From: Bulleidia sp.
GTDB taxonomy: Bacteria; Bacillota_I; Bacilli_A; Erysipelotrichales; Erysipelotrichaceae
NCBI GenBank assembly: GCA_016293365.1
Contig: JAEDEK010000016.1
Span: 1-23,735, forward strand
Direction: 5' to 3'
Length of the DNA stretch: 23,735 nucleotides
Positions 14,652 to 21,908 of the stretch are shown piece after piece (position 1 is the stretch's first letter; every line of letters starts with the position of its first letter). Below the pieces are notes generated by a model that was not told where the DNA came from, made no database searches, and saw nothing but the letters and a program-made list of their open reading frames with translations. A program made the position numbers and the translations under genes.

Positions 14652-15419
14652 ATGAAAATCCTTTTAGTCAATGATGATGGCATCAATGCCCCGGGAATCC
14701 TTGCACTGGTAAAACAGTTTGCGGAAAAACACGAAGTATATGTATGTGCGCCTTCCTCTCAACGAAGTGGATACAGCCATGGTGTTACCTATTTTCATGG
14801 AGCGACCCATGTTCAGCCGGTCGGTATTGCAGGAGCTGTTAAAGCATGGGCGGTGGATGGAACACCGGCAGACTGCAGTTATCTTGGTATTTATGAGCTG
14901 ATGGATGAAAAACCGGATCTTCTGATATCCGGAATCAATCAAGGGCAGAACATGTCGGCGGATATTGTCTATTCCGGTACGATCGGAGCAGCGTGCGAAG
15001 GGTTGATTGCTCATATTCCTTCGATTGCAATGTCGTGGTGTTCTTTTACGGATACTGATTTTTCCATTGCTGCAAAGGTGGCGGAAAAGGCAGTTGTGTT
15101 TTTTATGGAGCAGCCGGATCATGACTATGTGCTTTCCGTCAATGTTCCTGCATTACCATATGAACAGATCAAGGGCGTAAAATGGGCGTGGCCTCAGGCG
15201 TGCAGGGATTTTGAAAGACCACTGGCAAGAAACTACAGGGAGGATGGAAGCTTTGATGTTGTTACAACAGAACCTCTTTCTGCTGATCCGATTTTGAACC
15301 AGGAGGGGACAGATCTGTATGAAGTATCTTCTGGATATGTCACTTTGACACCGATTGGACTGGATCCGACAATACGATCAGATGTGTTTTCAAAAGAAAA
15401 AATCAGAAATTTTTTCTGA
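14652..15419 (+). CDS. surE: 5'/3'-nucleotidase SurE
   Basis: This 255-residue protein is the usual SurE length. The N-terminus 'MKILLVNDDGINAPGI' carries the metal-binding Asp pair D8/D9. 'CAPSSQRSGYSHGVT' gives the conserved Ser and 'LLISGINQGQNM' the conserved Asn of the active site. SurE is a metal-dependent phosphatase that removes phosphate from nucleoside monophosphates, linked to stationary-phase survival and nucleotide salvage. ATG 14652 follows AGGAGAG (14640-14646) and lies 25 bases after the TGTTATAAT promoter box. It probably forms a single-gene unit in front of the tRNA cluster. Confidence 0.96.
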   Translation: MKILLVNDDGINAPGILALVKQFAEKHEVYVCAPSSQRSGYSHGVTYFHGATHVQPVGIAGAVKAWAVDGTPADCSYLGIYELMDEKPDLLISGINQGQNMSADIVYSGTIGAACEGLIAHIPSIAMSWCSFTDTDFSIAAKVAEKAVVFFMEQPDHDYVLSVNVPALPYEQIKGVKWAWPQACRDFERPLARNYREDGSFDVVTTEPLSADPILNQEGTDLYEVSSGYVTLTPIGLDPTIRSDVFSKEKIRNFF

Positions 15420-15517
15420 GAAATGAGCATACATGTGTACTGCAAATATCATATAACCGCATATTCATGCAAAAAAATGAGTGAGAAAAATATTTGTAAA
15501 AAAACTGTCTGTTTTCC

Positions 15518-15546
15518 TTGCCAAAAGGGAATATCTTTGGTATTAT
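15518..15546 (+). promoter_or_regulatory. Promoter of the tRNA cluster
   Basis: TTGCCA (15518-15523), 17 bases, TATTAT (15541-15546). It is 28 bases upstream of the first tRNA. A small leader hairpin (GCACT/AGTGC, about 15553-15570) lies between. Confidence 0.75.
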
Positions 15547-15574
15547 ATTTGAGCACTGATCGAGAGTGCAGTAA

Positions 15575-15651
15575 GCGCCGGTAGCTCAACTGGATAGAGC
15601 ATTTGACTACGAATCAAAAGGTTACGAGTTCGACTCTTGTCCGGCGCACCA
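15575..15651 (+). tRNA. tRNA-Arg (anticodon ACG)
   Basis: The 77-base gene has an encoded CCA. The acceptor pairs GCGCCGG with CCGGCGC; the anticodon loop CTACGAA is held by TTTGA/TCAAA; the T loop is TTCGACT. Confidence 0.97.
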
Positions 15652-15656
15652 TTAGT

Positions 15657-15733
15657 CGGGATGTAGCACAGCTTGGTAGTGCACTTGATTTGGGATCAAG
15701 GGGTCACAGGTTCGAATCCTGCCATCCCGACCA
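15657..15733 (+). tRNA. tRNA-Pro (anticodon TGG)
   Basis: The 77-base gene has an encoded CCA. The acceptor pairs CGGGATG with CATCCCG; the anticodon loop TTTGGGA is held by CTTGA/TCAAG. The T stem ACAGG/CCTGC has one A-C mismatch at its base. Confidence 0.97.
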
Positions 15734-15740
15734 TTAAAAT

Positions 15741-15817
15741 GGCGAGGTAGCTCAGTTGGCTAGAGCGGTCGGTTCATACCCGGAAGATCGTGGGTTCGAG
15801 TCCCACCCTCGCTACCA
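15741..15817 (+). tRNA. tRNA-Met (anticodon CAT), elongator type
   Basis: The 77-base gene has an encoded CCA. The acceptor pairs GGCGAGG with CCTCGCT (first pair G-U); the anticodon loop is TTCATAC; the T stem GTGGG/CCCAC is perfect. The first anticodon-stem pair is a G-A mismatch. Confidence 0.93.
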
Positions 15818-15856
15818 TTCTTATTGAGAGAGATCAAGCGTAGACGCTATGTTCTC

Positions 15857-15930
15857 GGACCCTTAGCTCAGTTGGTCAGAGCTGTCGGCTCATAACCGAT
15901 TGGTCGAAGGTTCGAGTCCTTCAGGGTCCA
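15857..15930 (+). tRNA. tRNA with CAT anticodon, probably tRNA-Ile2 (lysidine type)
   Basis: Acceptor GGACCCT/AGGGTCC and T stem GAAGG/CCTTC are perfect. The anticodon loop CTCATAA and GGACC- acceptor resemble tRNA-Ile2, in which C34 is changed to lysidine, more than elongator Met. The 3' end reads ACTA instead of ACCA, so CCA must be added after transcription, unlike its neighbours. Confidence 0.9.
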
Positions 15931-15934
15931 CTAT

Positions 15935-16025
15935 GGAGGAGTACCCAAGTGGTTGAAGGGTCCGGTCTTGAAAACCGGTAGGTCGGGAAACTGGCGCCAG
16001 GGTTCGAATCCCTGCTCCTCCGCCA
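15935..16025 (+). tRNA. tRNA-Ser (anticodon TGA)
   Basis: The 91-base gene has a long variable arm and encoded CCA. The acceptor pairs GGAGGAG with CTCCTCC; the discriminator is G; the anticodon loop CTTGAAA sits in CCGGT/ACCGG. Confidence 0.97.
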
Positions 16026-16043
16026 TATTCTCTCATATCACAT

Positions 16044-16120
16044 CGCGAGGTAGAGCAGCCTGGTAGCTCGTCGGGCCCATAACCCGGAGGTCGTTGGTTC
16101 AAATCCTTCCCTCGCAACCA
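16044..16120 (+). tRNA. Initiator tRNA-fMet (anticodon CAT)
   Basis: The 77-base gene has an encoded CCA. The initiator marks are present: C1-A72 mismatch (CGCGAGG/CCTCGCA) and GGG/CCC at the base of the anticodon loop CCCATAA. The T stem GTTGG/CCTTC has two adjacent U-U mismatches, which is odd for a functional initiator. Confidence 0.95.
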
Positions 16121-16122
16121 TT

Positions 16123-16198
16123 GGTTCTGTAGCTCAGTCGGTAGAGCAAAGGACTGAAAATCCTTGTGTCGGCGGTTCGATTCCGCCTGGAACCACCA
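16123..16198 (+). tRNA. tRNA-Phe (anticodon GAA)
   Basis: The 76-base gene has an encoded CCA. The acceptor pairs GGTTCTG with TGGAACC; the anticodon loop CTGAAAA sits in AAGGA/TCCTT; the T stem GGCGG/CCGCC is perfect. Confidence 0.97.
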
Positions 16199-16200
16199 TG

Positions 16201-16228
16201 AAAAGTCATTCTTCGGAATGACTTTTTT
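16201..16228 (+). terminator. Terminator of the tRNA cluster
   Basis: AAAAGTCATTC (16201-16211), loop TTCG, GAATGACTTTT (16216-16226), continuing in T. Strong stem and U tract. Confidence 0.95.
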
Positions 16229-16319
16229 TCGTTTTGGCATAGAATGTGTGATGTTCGGTCCAGCAGAAATGACAGGGCCGGATGGACATGTCATCTGAAA
16301 TATGCTTTGTTCTGAATGA

Positions 16320-16559
16320 ACTGTTCTGCGGCATAAGGTAAATTCCGATGCGGAAGATGAAAAGGTAAATGAATCGACTGATTGTGAATACTATGAGCAG
16401 ATCACTGATATTGCGCGGTTCCTTCTATTCCTGCTGAAACAGAAAGAGAAACTGTATTCTGCCATACGTCCTACAAAAGACAGTATGGACCTGGATATTT
16501 ATTTACAGGTCAGTCTGAATACACTGCGTCAGTCTGTTGCCCGAAAAATCAAAGTATGA
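16320..16559 (+). pseudogene. Start-less coding fragment, unknown protein
   Basis: An open frame of 79 codons runs from just after a stop (16317-16319) to TGA at 16557-16559 without an ATG, GTG or TTG near its front. Composition is protein-like: an acidic opening ('VNSDAEDEKVNE'), a helical hydrophobic stretch ('EQITDIARFLLFLLKQKEKL') and 'MDLDIYLQVSLNTLRQSVAR'. From memory the last part resembles the front of small proteins found in prophages and integrative elements, but I cannot confirm this. It sits just downstream of the tRNA-Phe gene, a classic integration spot, and beside a broken regulator. I read it as a remnant that has lost its start and its 3' end. Confidence 0.45.
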
Positions 16560-16934
16560 TACTGTACAGATCCGAAGTGACGGCTGATGGTGATGTATTC
16601 ATCAGCTGTATACGATGGAAAATGACTGAAACGGACAGTTTTTCTGTCATGCCTGAAGCAGTTGCATAAGAAAGAGCAGCAGGAAACATCCTGTTGCTCA
16701 TATTGTTGAATTAGCATGGAGACGGTGATCAGAATCTGTTCCATCGGAACATTCAGAAGTGTCCCAAGGGCATACAGATTATCAACGGATGGAAGTGTTT
16801 CGCCATTCTGCCATTTGTAGATCGCCCGTAGTTCTGCAAAACCAAACCATGGAAAGGCAACATTCCATACGAAGACGGACAATATTATGTCCTGTCGCAA
16901 TCGGATCAATGACTGGAAAGATATGTTCTGTCAT
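16529..16934 (-). pseudogene. Broken XRE-family (helix-turn-helix) regulator
   Basis: On the minus strand ATG 16934, preceded by AAGGAAC, opens with 'MTEHIFPVIDPIATGHN' and 'IVRLRMECCLS', a typical front for a small XRE-type regulator. The expected first helix is then missing, and the homology resumes in another frame as 'WFGFAELRAIYKWQNGETLP' followed by 'SVDNLYALGTLLNVPMEQIL'. These are the recognition-helix and following regions of a Cro/C1-type domain. A small out-of-frame deletion near 16855 best explains the break. The true 3' end is uncertain; the second frame stays open to 16529. The lead-in 'QQYEQQDVSCCSF' also looks like a family tail. Confidence 0.7.
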
Positions 16935-17109
16935 ATCTGTTCCTTCTTATCTGGACTATACAGGATAACAGAACATGCCGAATAATGGGAGGGATCATCT
17001 GAATAATAATACATGTCTACGGTTTTATGAATTCTTAATTTCATATCATCGTAATATTGAATGGATCAGGTAAAATAGTAGTGTAGTGATAAAGGAGTGA
17101 AATCTGCTT

Positions 17110-18000
17110 ATGAAAAAAGTATTGCTGATGGGCAGTATGATGAGTGATGTATATGGAAAAGTAACAAGAATGCCAAAAGGGAATGAGGATTTCAATCTGC
17201 TGGAAAAGAAAACAAGAGTTTCCGGTTCTGCATTAACATGCGCATCGATTCTGAACGGATTCTCTTTTCCGTTTGATACGACATGCATGATCGGTACGGG
17301 TGTCTATGGAGAGCCTGTGGCGGATTACTGTCACAAGGAAAACATTCCATTTGTACGTAGTGAAGATACAGCCGGATGTACGATGACACTTGTAGATGTA
17401 TCCGGCCAGAAATCTGTATTCAAGGTCCCGGGGTGTGAATATGAAGTGGATGAGGAACAGCTTCTGCAGCTGGATCCATCTGAAATCGGACTTGTCGTCG
17501 TATTTGATGATATTCTGACGGGTGGAAGTTGTGATGAACTGCTTAGAGCTCTGGAAGATCTGAATGTACCGATCCTTGCGGTATTGAGTGAAAACATACT
17601 TGGTGTACCGGAAGAAGTGCTGGATGGTCTTTTTGCTTTGGAACCGTCTCTGTTTGTTGGAAAGGAAGCCATGAGTGTGCTTGTGGATGGCGAAACAGAT
17701 CTGGCTGATCTGGCAGATGATCTGTATGAGGAAACCCATGCTTCCATCTTTCTGCCGATGGATCAGGAAGGTATTTACTGCAGGAATGTGGATGGCAGCT
17801 ATATTGCGCCAAACAATAAACGGGTCAATGTGGATCATGTAATCGGGGCATTTGTGACAGCGATGATTGCCGGGGTCGATGAAAAGAATGCACTCATGTT
17901 TGCGCTGCACTTTGGGACATTGCGGTCAAAGGGGTTACCGACAGCATTTGATTATGAAGAACAGAAACACCGCCTTGTTGAGATTCTGAAAGGCTGCTGA
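17110..18000 (+). CDS. PfkB-family (ribokinase-like) protein with degenerate active site
   Basis: The 296 residues match the usual size of PfkB sugar kinases. The fold is recognisable: 'LLMGSMMSDVYGKVTRMPKG' at the start, 'VSGSALTCASIL' where the substrate-binding GG-N motif should be, 'MIGTGVYGEPVADYC' and a C-terminal 'GAFVTAMIAGVDEKNALMFA'. The family's anion-hole and catalytic motif DTxGAGD is replaced by 'DHVIGAF' (242-248), so the catalytic Asp is lost. The protein may bind a sugar or nucleoside without phosphorylating it, or have lost function recently. ATG 17110 follows AAAGGAG at a rather long distance (12 bases). It leads a three-gene unit with a P-type ATPase and a HAD protein. Confidence 0.82.
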   Translation: MKKVLLMGSMMSDVYGKVTRMPKGNEDFNLLEKKTRVSGSALTCASILNGFSFPFDTTCMIGTGVYGEPVADYCHKENIPFVRSEDTAGCTMTLVDVSGQKSVFKVPGCEYEVDEEQLLQLDPSEIGLVVVFDDILTGGSCDELLRALEDLNVPILAVLSENILGVPEEVLDGLFALEPSLFVGKEAMSVLVDGETDLADLADDLYEETHASIFLPMDQEGIYCRNVDGSYIAPNNKRVNVDHVIGAFVTAMIAGVDEKNALMFALHFGTLRSKGLPTAFDYEEQKHRLVEILKGC

Positions 18001-18001
18001 T

Positions 18002-20314
18002 ATGGAAAAACTGCATGGTTTAACAGCTGCACAGGTACAGGAAAGGATAGAACAGGGTCTTGTCAATACAACATACAAAGGCGCAGAGAGAAATGAAAAG
18101 CAGATTATCCGTGATAATCTGTTCACTTACTTTAATTTTCTGAATCTTGCATTGTTTCTGCTTGTTGTTCTGACGGGTAAAATCAGAAACGGCCTTTTTA
18201 TCGGTACTGTTGTGTTTAATACCTGTGTGGGCATATTTCAGGAAATCCGCTCGTATCGTCAGCTGAAGAAAATGAAAATCCTGGTTGCCTCCAGAGTGGA
18301 AGTGATGCGGGATGGTGTGTGGGTTGCAGAAACTGCGGACATGCTGGTCAGGGATGATCTGATCCGTGTACATACTGGCATGCAGGTGCCGGCAGACTGT
18401 GTGATAGAAGATGGCTGGATTGAAGTGGATGAAAGCATGCTGACCGGTGAAGCAGACCGGATCATCCGTAAGGAAGGTGAACAGATCTACTGCGGTACTG
18501 CAGTGACTTCTTCTTCATGTCTTGCAAGAATCATCAAAGTTGGAAAACAGTGTACAACTGCCAGGATCATTGAAGATGCGGGCAGGCTTTCCAGAGCCCG
18601 TTCTGTTCTGCAGGAATCGCTGGATAAAATGATCCGGATCATCTCGTATGTGATCATTCCGTTTCTGATTCTTCTGTTTGCTGTTCATGTGTACATACTG
18701 GATATGTCATGGCAGGATGGTATTCTGAAAACAACAGCTGCTGTCATCGGTATGATTCCAGAAGGGCTTGTCATGCTGACAAGCGTGGCACTGGCTGTAT
18801 CCGCAATGCGGTTATCAAAGCGCAGAGTGCTAGTTCAGGATCTGTTCTCCATCGAATCTCTTGCAAGAGTGGATACGATATGTCTGGATAAAACGGGAAC
18901 CCTGACTGCAGGATCAATGTCTGTAAGAAAAGTCGTACAGCTGGATCCAGACTTCCCGGTGAATGACTGGATGTCCAGTTATCTGCATGGAAGCATGGAC
19001 CCCAATGCCACCCAGAAAGCTCTGATCAATTTCTTTGGTGATAAGAATGTCTTTTCAAAAACAGATGAACTGCCGTTTTCTTCACAGCGGAAATATGCAG
19101 CTGCTTCTTTCGATCGTGGGAGTCTTTATGTTGGCGCGTATCAGTTTCTGTTTTCTGGTGGCAGTACATTGATTGATCCAGTGCTGAAAAAGCATATGTA
19201 TACAGGGGATCGTGCCATTGTTGCGGCTTATTCCAGTGAATGTACACTAAAAAAAGATACCCTTCCGGATGATCTGATGCCGGTTGCCGTATTTCTGATC
19301 AGCGATGATCTGAGAAGCAATGTACAGTCAATCATGCAGTATCTGTATCAGCAGGATGTGGATGTTCGTATCATCTCCGGTGATGATCCCACTACGGTTT
19401 CAGCTCTTGCACAGAAGGCTGGCGTACTGCATGCGGATGCGTGTGTTGATCTTTCTACAACGGACCTGGACTATGACGAACTTACGGAAAAGTATACCGT
19501 TTTCGGCAGAGTACTACCGGATCAGAAAAAGAAACTTGTACAGGCATTACAGAAGAAAGGTCATACGGTTGCGATGACAGGAGATGGCGTGAATGATGTA
19601 CCTGCGTTAAAATGTGCGGATGTTTCAATAGCGATGGCATCTGGAACAGATGCGGCAAGAGACAGTTCCAATGTCGTTCTGCTGGATGATGATTTTGGTG
19701 TCATACCGGATATAGTCAATGAAGGAAGAAGGGTTATCAACAATATTTCCAGAGCCTCTTCCATGTATCTTGTGAAAACGTGTTTCTCAGTGTTTCTTTC
19801 CTTATTTGTGATCATCGTCGGTCAGCCTTATCCGTTTGTGCCGATTCATCTGACACTGATCAGTGCACTTGGTGTAGGTATTCCTACTTTCCTGCTGCAG
19901 ATGGAACCGTCTTTTGAAAGGGTAAGAGATCACTTTTTCCTTGAGTCCTTATGGAAAGCACTGCCTTCCTCTGTGACTGTTTTTATCTGCGCTATGGTTA
20001 CGATTGCGGTAAGAAACAGGTATGACCTTGATGATGAAATGTTCAACGGTATCTTTGTGCTTATTACTTCCGCAGTGTATCTTGTGACATTATGGCGTGT
20101 GTATCATCCTGCAACACCATTCAGGCTGATCGTGATCGGGGTCATGGGGATTGGTTATATCATGGCATGTACATTCGGGAAACAGGTGCTTTATCTTGAC
20201 TATTCTTCACATACTGTGACTGGTGCATGTCTTGGGATTGCAGGAATTCCAATCATACTGTATATTGCAGATAGAATATGTGCACGGATCAGAAAGCACA
20301 CTGGAAAGGAATGA
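18002..20314 (+). CDS. Cation-transporting P-type ATPase (CtpE-like)
   Basis: The 770-residue protein has the P-type ATPase plan: a short N-terminal tail, first membrane pair (about 40-80), actuator domain with TGE at 148-150 ('DESMLTGEAD'), and a membrane helix with 'GMIPEGLVML' (250-259). The phosphorylated D296 is in 'CLDKTGTLT', and the hinge 'MTGDGVNDVPALK' begins at 525. Four more membrane segments lie at the C-terminus. The PEGL motif instead of a CPx motif rules out a typical heavy-metal pump and fits the CtpE-like group, for which Ca2+ uptake has been reported; the ion here is not proven. It starts one base after the PfkB stop. The HAD gene follows one base after its own stop. Confidence 0.93.
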   Translation: MEKLHGLTAAQVQERIEQGLVNTTYKGAERNEKQIIRDNLFTYFNFLNLALFLLVVLTGKIRNGLFIGTVVFNTCVGIFQEIRSYRQLKKMKILVASRVEVMRDGVWVAETADMLVRDDLIRVHTGMQVPADCVIEDGWIEVDESMLTGEADRIIRKEGEQIYCGTAVTSSSCLARIIKVGKQCTTARIIEDAGRLSRARSVLQESLDKMIRIISYVIIPFLILLFAVHVYILDMSWQDGILKTTAAVIGMIPEGLVMLTSVALAVSAMRLSKRRVLVQDLFSIESLARVDTICLDKTGTLTAGSMSVRKVVQLDPDFPVNDWMSSYLHGSMDPNATQKALINFFGDKNVFSKTDELPFSSQRKYAAASFDRGSLYVGAYQFLFSGGSTLIDPVLKKHMYTGDRAIVAAYSSECTLKKDTLPDDLMPVAVFLISDDLRSNVQSIMQYLYQQDVDVRIISGDDPTTVSALAQKAGVLHADACVDLSTTDLDYDELTEKYTVFGRVLPDQKKKLVQALQKKGHTVAMTGDGVNDVPALKCADVSIAMASGTDAARDSSNVVLLDDDFGVIPDIVNEGRRVINNISRASSMYLVKTCFSVFLSLFVIIVGQPYPFVPIHLTLISALGVGIPTFLLQMEPSFERVRDHFFLESLWKALPSSVTVFICAMVTIAVRNRYDLDDEMFNGIFVLITSAVYLVTLWRVYHPATPFRLIVIGVMGIGYIMACTFGKQVLYLDYSSHTVTGACLGIAGIPIILYIADRICARIRKHTGKE

Positions 20315-20315
20315 C

Positions 20316-20906
20316 ATGTTATCACAGGAAGATCGTGAACGATTCAATGCTGATCTGAAGCTTGTCAGACAGATTCTGCAGGAAAACAGAGAGAAAGGGA
20401 TCAGGAAATATGCCATGTTTCTTGATTTTGATGGGGTGATTCATGTGTTTTATGTACAGGGGACACCACAGTATGAAGCTGCCATGAAGCGGATGAAGAC
20501 CAAACTGGATTTTATTGATCCACAGTGTCTGGCTAATGTGGATCGGTTGACTGGTGAATTTGATATGGATGTCATCATTTCTTCTTCATGGCGCTACAAT
20601 GGCCTGGATTACTGCAGGAAGTATCTGCAGAAGTCAGGTATGAAGCATGTGGATCATGTGGTGGATACAACGCAGGATGAGCAGTTTCTGGATCGAAGAA
20701 TTGAAATAGCGGAATATCTGATTTCACATCCGATCTATTCTGGATTTATTGTTCTGGATGATATTCAGATGAAGGAATTTGAAGGAAGTTATATCCGAAT
20801 CAACCCGACAGTCGGTTTTGATGATGAAAAATACGCACTTGCAAAGCGGATTCTGGAAAGAACAGACCGGAAAGTCAGAAAAAATGAAATGCAGATTATC
20901 GCATAA
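20316..20906 (+). CDS. HAD-fold hydrolase-like protein
   Basis: ATG 20316 follows GAAAGGA by a good distance and gives 196 residues. An N-terminal helical lead of about 30 residues is followed by HAD motif I 'MFLDFDGVIH' (D37 and D39), motif II 'VIISSSWRYNG' (Ser 88-90) and a late motif 'FIVLDDIQMKEF'. The 'SSSWR' signature matches the HAD domain called 'Swiss Army Knife RNA repair' (PF18143), known from stand-alone proteins too, so this is a possible family and not a proof of RNA repair. The gene is translationally coupled to the ATPase and ends in a hairpin that overlaps its last codons. Confidence 0.8.
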   Translation: MLSQEDRERFNADLKLVRQILQENREKGIRKYAMFLDFDGVIHVFYVQGTPQYEAAMKRMKTKLDFIDPQCLANVDRLTGEFDMDVIISSSWRYNGLDYCRKYLQKSGMKHVDHVVDTTQDEQFLDRRIEIAEYLISHPIYSGFIVLDDIQMKEFEGSYIRINPTVGFDDEKYALAKRILERTDRKVRKNEMQIIA

Positions 20907-20934
20907 AACAGCGTAAATCTGCATTTTCTTATCT
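20887..20934 (+). terminator. Probable terminator of the PfkB-ATPase-HAD unit
   Basis: AAATGCAGATT (20887-20897) pairs with AATCTGCATTT (20916-20926), followed by TTCTTATC. The left arm lies inside the last codons of the HAD gene; the U tract is imperfect. Confidence 0.6.
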
Positions 20935-20962
20935 TTCTGATCAAAAAAAGATAAAAAAATGC

Positions 20963-20990
20963 TGGACAAAACCTTCCAAAGATGTATAAT
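20963..20990 (+). promoter_or_regulatory. Promoter of tRNA-Leu
   Basis: TGGACA (20963-20968), 16 bases, consensus TATAAT (20985-20990), 13 bases before the tRNA. Confidence 0.75.
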
Positions 20991-21003
20991 AATACATGTC
21001 GAT

Positions 21004-21088
21004 GCGGGTATGGCGGAATTGGTAGACGCGCTAGTTTCAGGTACTAGTGGGGAGACTCGTGCTGGTTCGAGTCCAGTTACCCGCACCA
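21004..21088 (+). tRNA. tRNA-Leu (anticodon CAG)
   Basis: The 85-base gene has a long variable arm and encoded CCA. The acceptor pairs GCGGGTA with TACCCGC; the anticodon loop TTCAGGT is held by CTAGT/ACTAG; the T loop is TTCGAGT in CTGG/CCAG. Confidence 0.97.
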
Positions 21089-21092
21089 TCAG

Positions 21093-21120
21093 AAATCATG
21101 GGAAACCATGATTTTTTTTT
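21093..21120 (+). terminator. Terminator of tRNA-Leu
   Basis: AAATCATGG (21093-21101), loop GAAA, CCATGATTT (21106-21114), then T to 21120. Strong hairpin. Confidence 0.94.
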
Positions 21121-21134
21121 GTTCAATGAAGAAT

Positions 21135-21178
21135 GTGCCAAGGAATCCTGCTGATTCATCTGCGGGATTCCTTGGCAC
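21135..21178. repeat. Perfect 14-bp inverted repeat hairpin at the IS200/IS605 end
   Basis: GTGCCAAGGAATCC (21135-21148) and GGATTCCTTGGCAC (21165-21178) flank a 16-base loop. Its right arm touches the transposase stop codon. No T run follows on either side, so it is more like the subterminal hairpin recognised by HUH transposases than an ordinary terminator. Confidence 0.75.
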
Positions 21179-21318
21179 TATTCCTTTCCTGTGTATTGGT
21201 TGAGAATGTATTGCTTTACTGTTTCCTTGCTCATGTTTCCGACAGTACCTGCATAGTAACTGTTTGACCATAGTTTATTCCCCCAGAACTGACTCTTTCT
21301 GATTTCTGGGTGATTTGC
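21178..21318 (-). pseudogene. tnpA: IS200/IS605 transposase TnpA, C-terminal fragment
   Basis: The minus strand, in the frame ending at TAG (21180-21178), encodes 'NHPEIRKSQFWGNKLWSNSY' followed by 'YAGTVGNMSKETVKQYILNQ'. This matches the end of Y1 HUH transposases: the 'FWG..LWS.SYY.GTVG' strand pair and the final helix with the catalytic Tyr ('KQYI'). Only about 45 residues of a normal protein of about 140-150 survive. The N-terminal part with the HUH metal site is absent, so it cannot transpose on its own. Upstream of about 21318 the DNA belongs to the unrelated flavoprotein fragment. Confidence 0.8.
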
Positions 21319-21908
21319 CAGAAGCAGTCGTTCTTGCGACAGGCGGTTTTGGTGCAAATGCAGAGATGGTATGCTCTTACAGAGAAGAACTGGAAGGCTA
21401 CGTCACAACAAACCATGAAGGTGCAACAGGTGATGGTATTATCATGGCAGAAGTAATCGGAGCAGGTCTGACTGATATTGATCAGATTCAGATTCATCCG
21501 ACGGTCGAACAGTCTACAGCGGAACTGATTTCCGAATCTGTCAGAGGATCCGGAGCAATTCTTCTTGACAGTAAAGGTGAAAGATTTACCAATGAAATGC
21601 TGACAAGAGATGTTGTATCTGCCAATATCAATGCACTTGAGGAAGGTTATTCCTATGTATTCTTTGACAATAACCTGAGAACGCATAAAAAGGCAATTGA
21701 TAAGTATGTCAACAAAGGCGTTGTCACACAGGCGGCAACATTAGATGAAATGGCTGTTACGCTTGGTATGGATGTTGATACGCTCAAGGAAAACATTGCA
21801 CAGTATAATGCAGTTGTCAGGGGCGAAACAGTAATGCATGAGGTTCATTCAGGCGGTAGACACATTACCGCCTTTTTTATGTCTGTTCGTGGTAAACTGT
21901 CTTTATGA
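21315..21908 (+). pseudogene. Internal fragment of a flavin fumarate-reductase/flavocytochrome c-type gene
   Basis: From about 21321 the plus strand reads 'EAVVLATGGFGANAEMV', 'GYVTTNHEGATGDGIIMAE', 'IQIHPTVEQ', 'GAILLDSKGERFTNEM' and 'YSYVFFDNN'. These are in-order motifs of the FAD-binding and substrate-domain region of FrdA/flavocytochrome c-type reductases. The N-terminal FAD fingerprint is missing, cut at the IS junction. The C-terminal part is also missing: similarity fades after 'IAQYNAVVRGE' (about 21830), and the frame then runs through a terminator-like hairpin to a stop at 21908. About 170 of an expected 450 or more residues remain, with no start signal. It is a dead fragment. Confidence 0.85.
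21851..21877 (+). terminator. Terminator-like hairpin after the flavoprotein fragment
   Basis: AGGCGGTA (21851-21858) pairs with TACCGCCT (21866-21873), followed by T to 21878. It lies inside the residual frame, which confirms that the DNA here no longer belongs to the original coding sequence. Confidence 0.8.

Larger units (their letters stand above)
21135..21318 (-). mobile_element. IS200/IS605-family insertion sequence remnant (3' end)
   Basis: Only the transposase tail and the adjoining hairpin remain. The element abuts a fumarate-reductase-type fragment at about 21318, so it inserted into or was joined to that gene during decay. The outer limit of the element beyond the hairpin cannot be set from this sequence. 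Confidence 0.7.

Noticed and set aside
15890..16294. Long minus-strand open frame across the tRNA cluster
   Set aside because: It is antisense to four tRNA genes; such frames recur in databases as spurious proteins and have no ribosome binding site.
17233..17910. 225-codon minus-strand frame inside the PfkB-like gene
   Set aside because: Composition is rich in Cys, His and Ile as in antisense frames, and it has no start signal.
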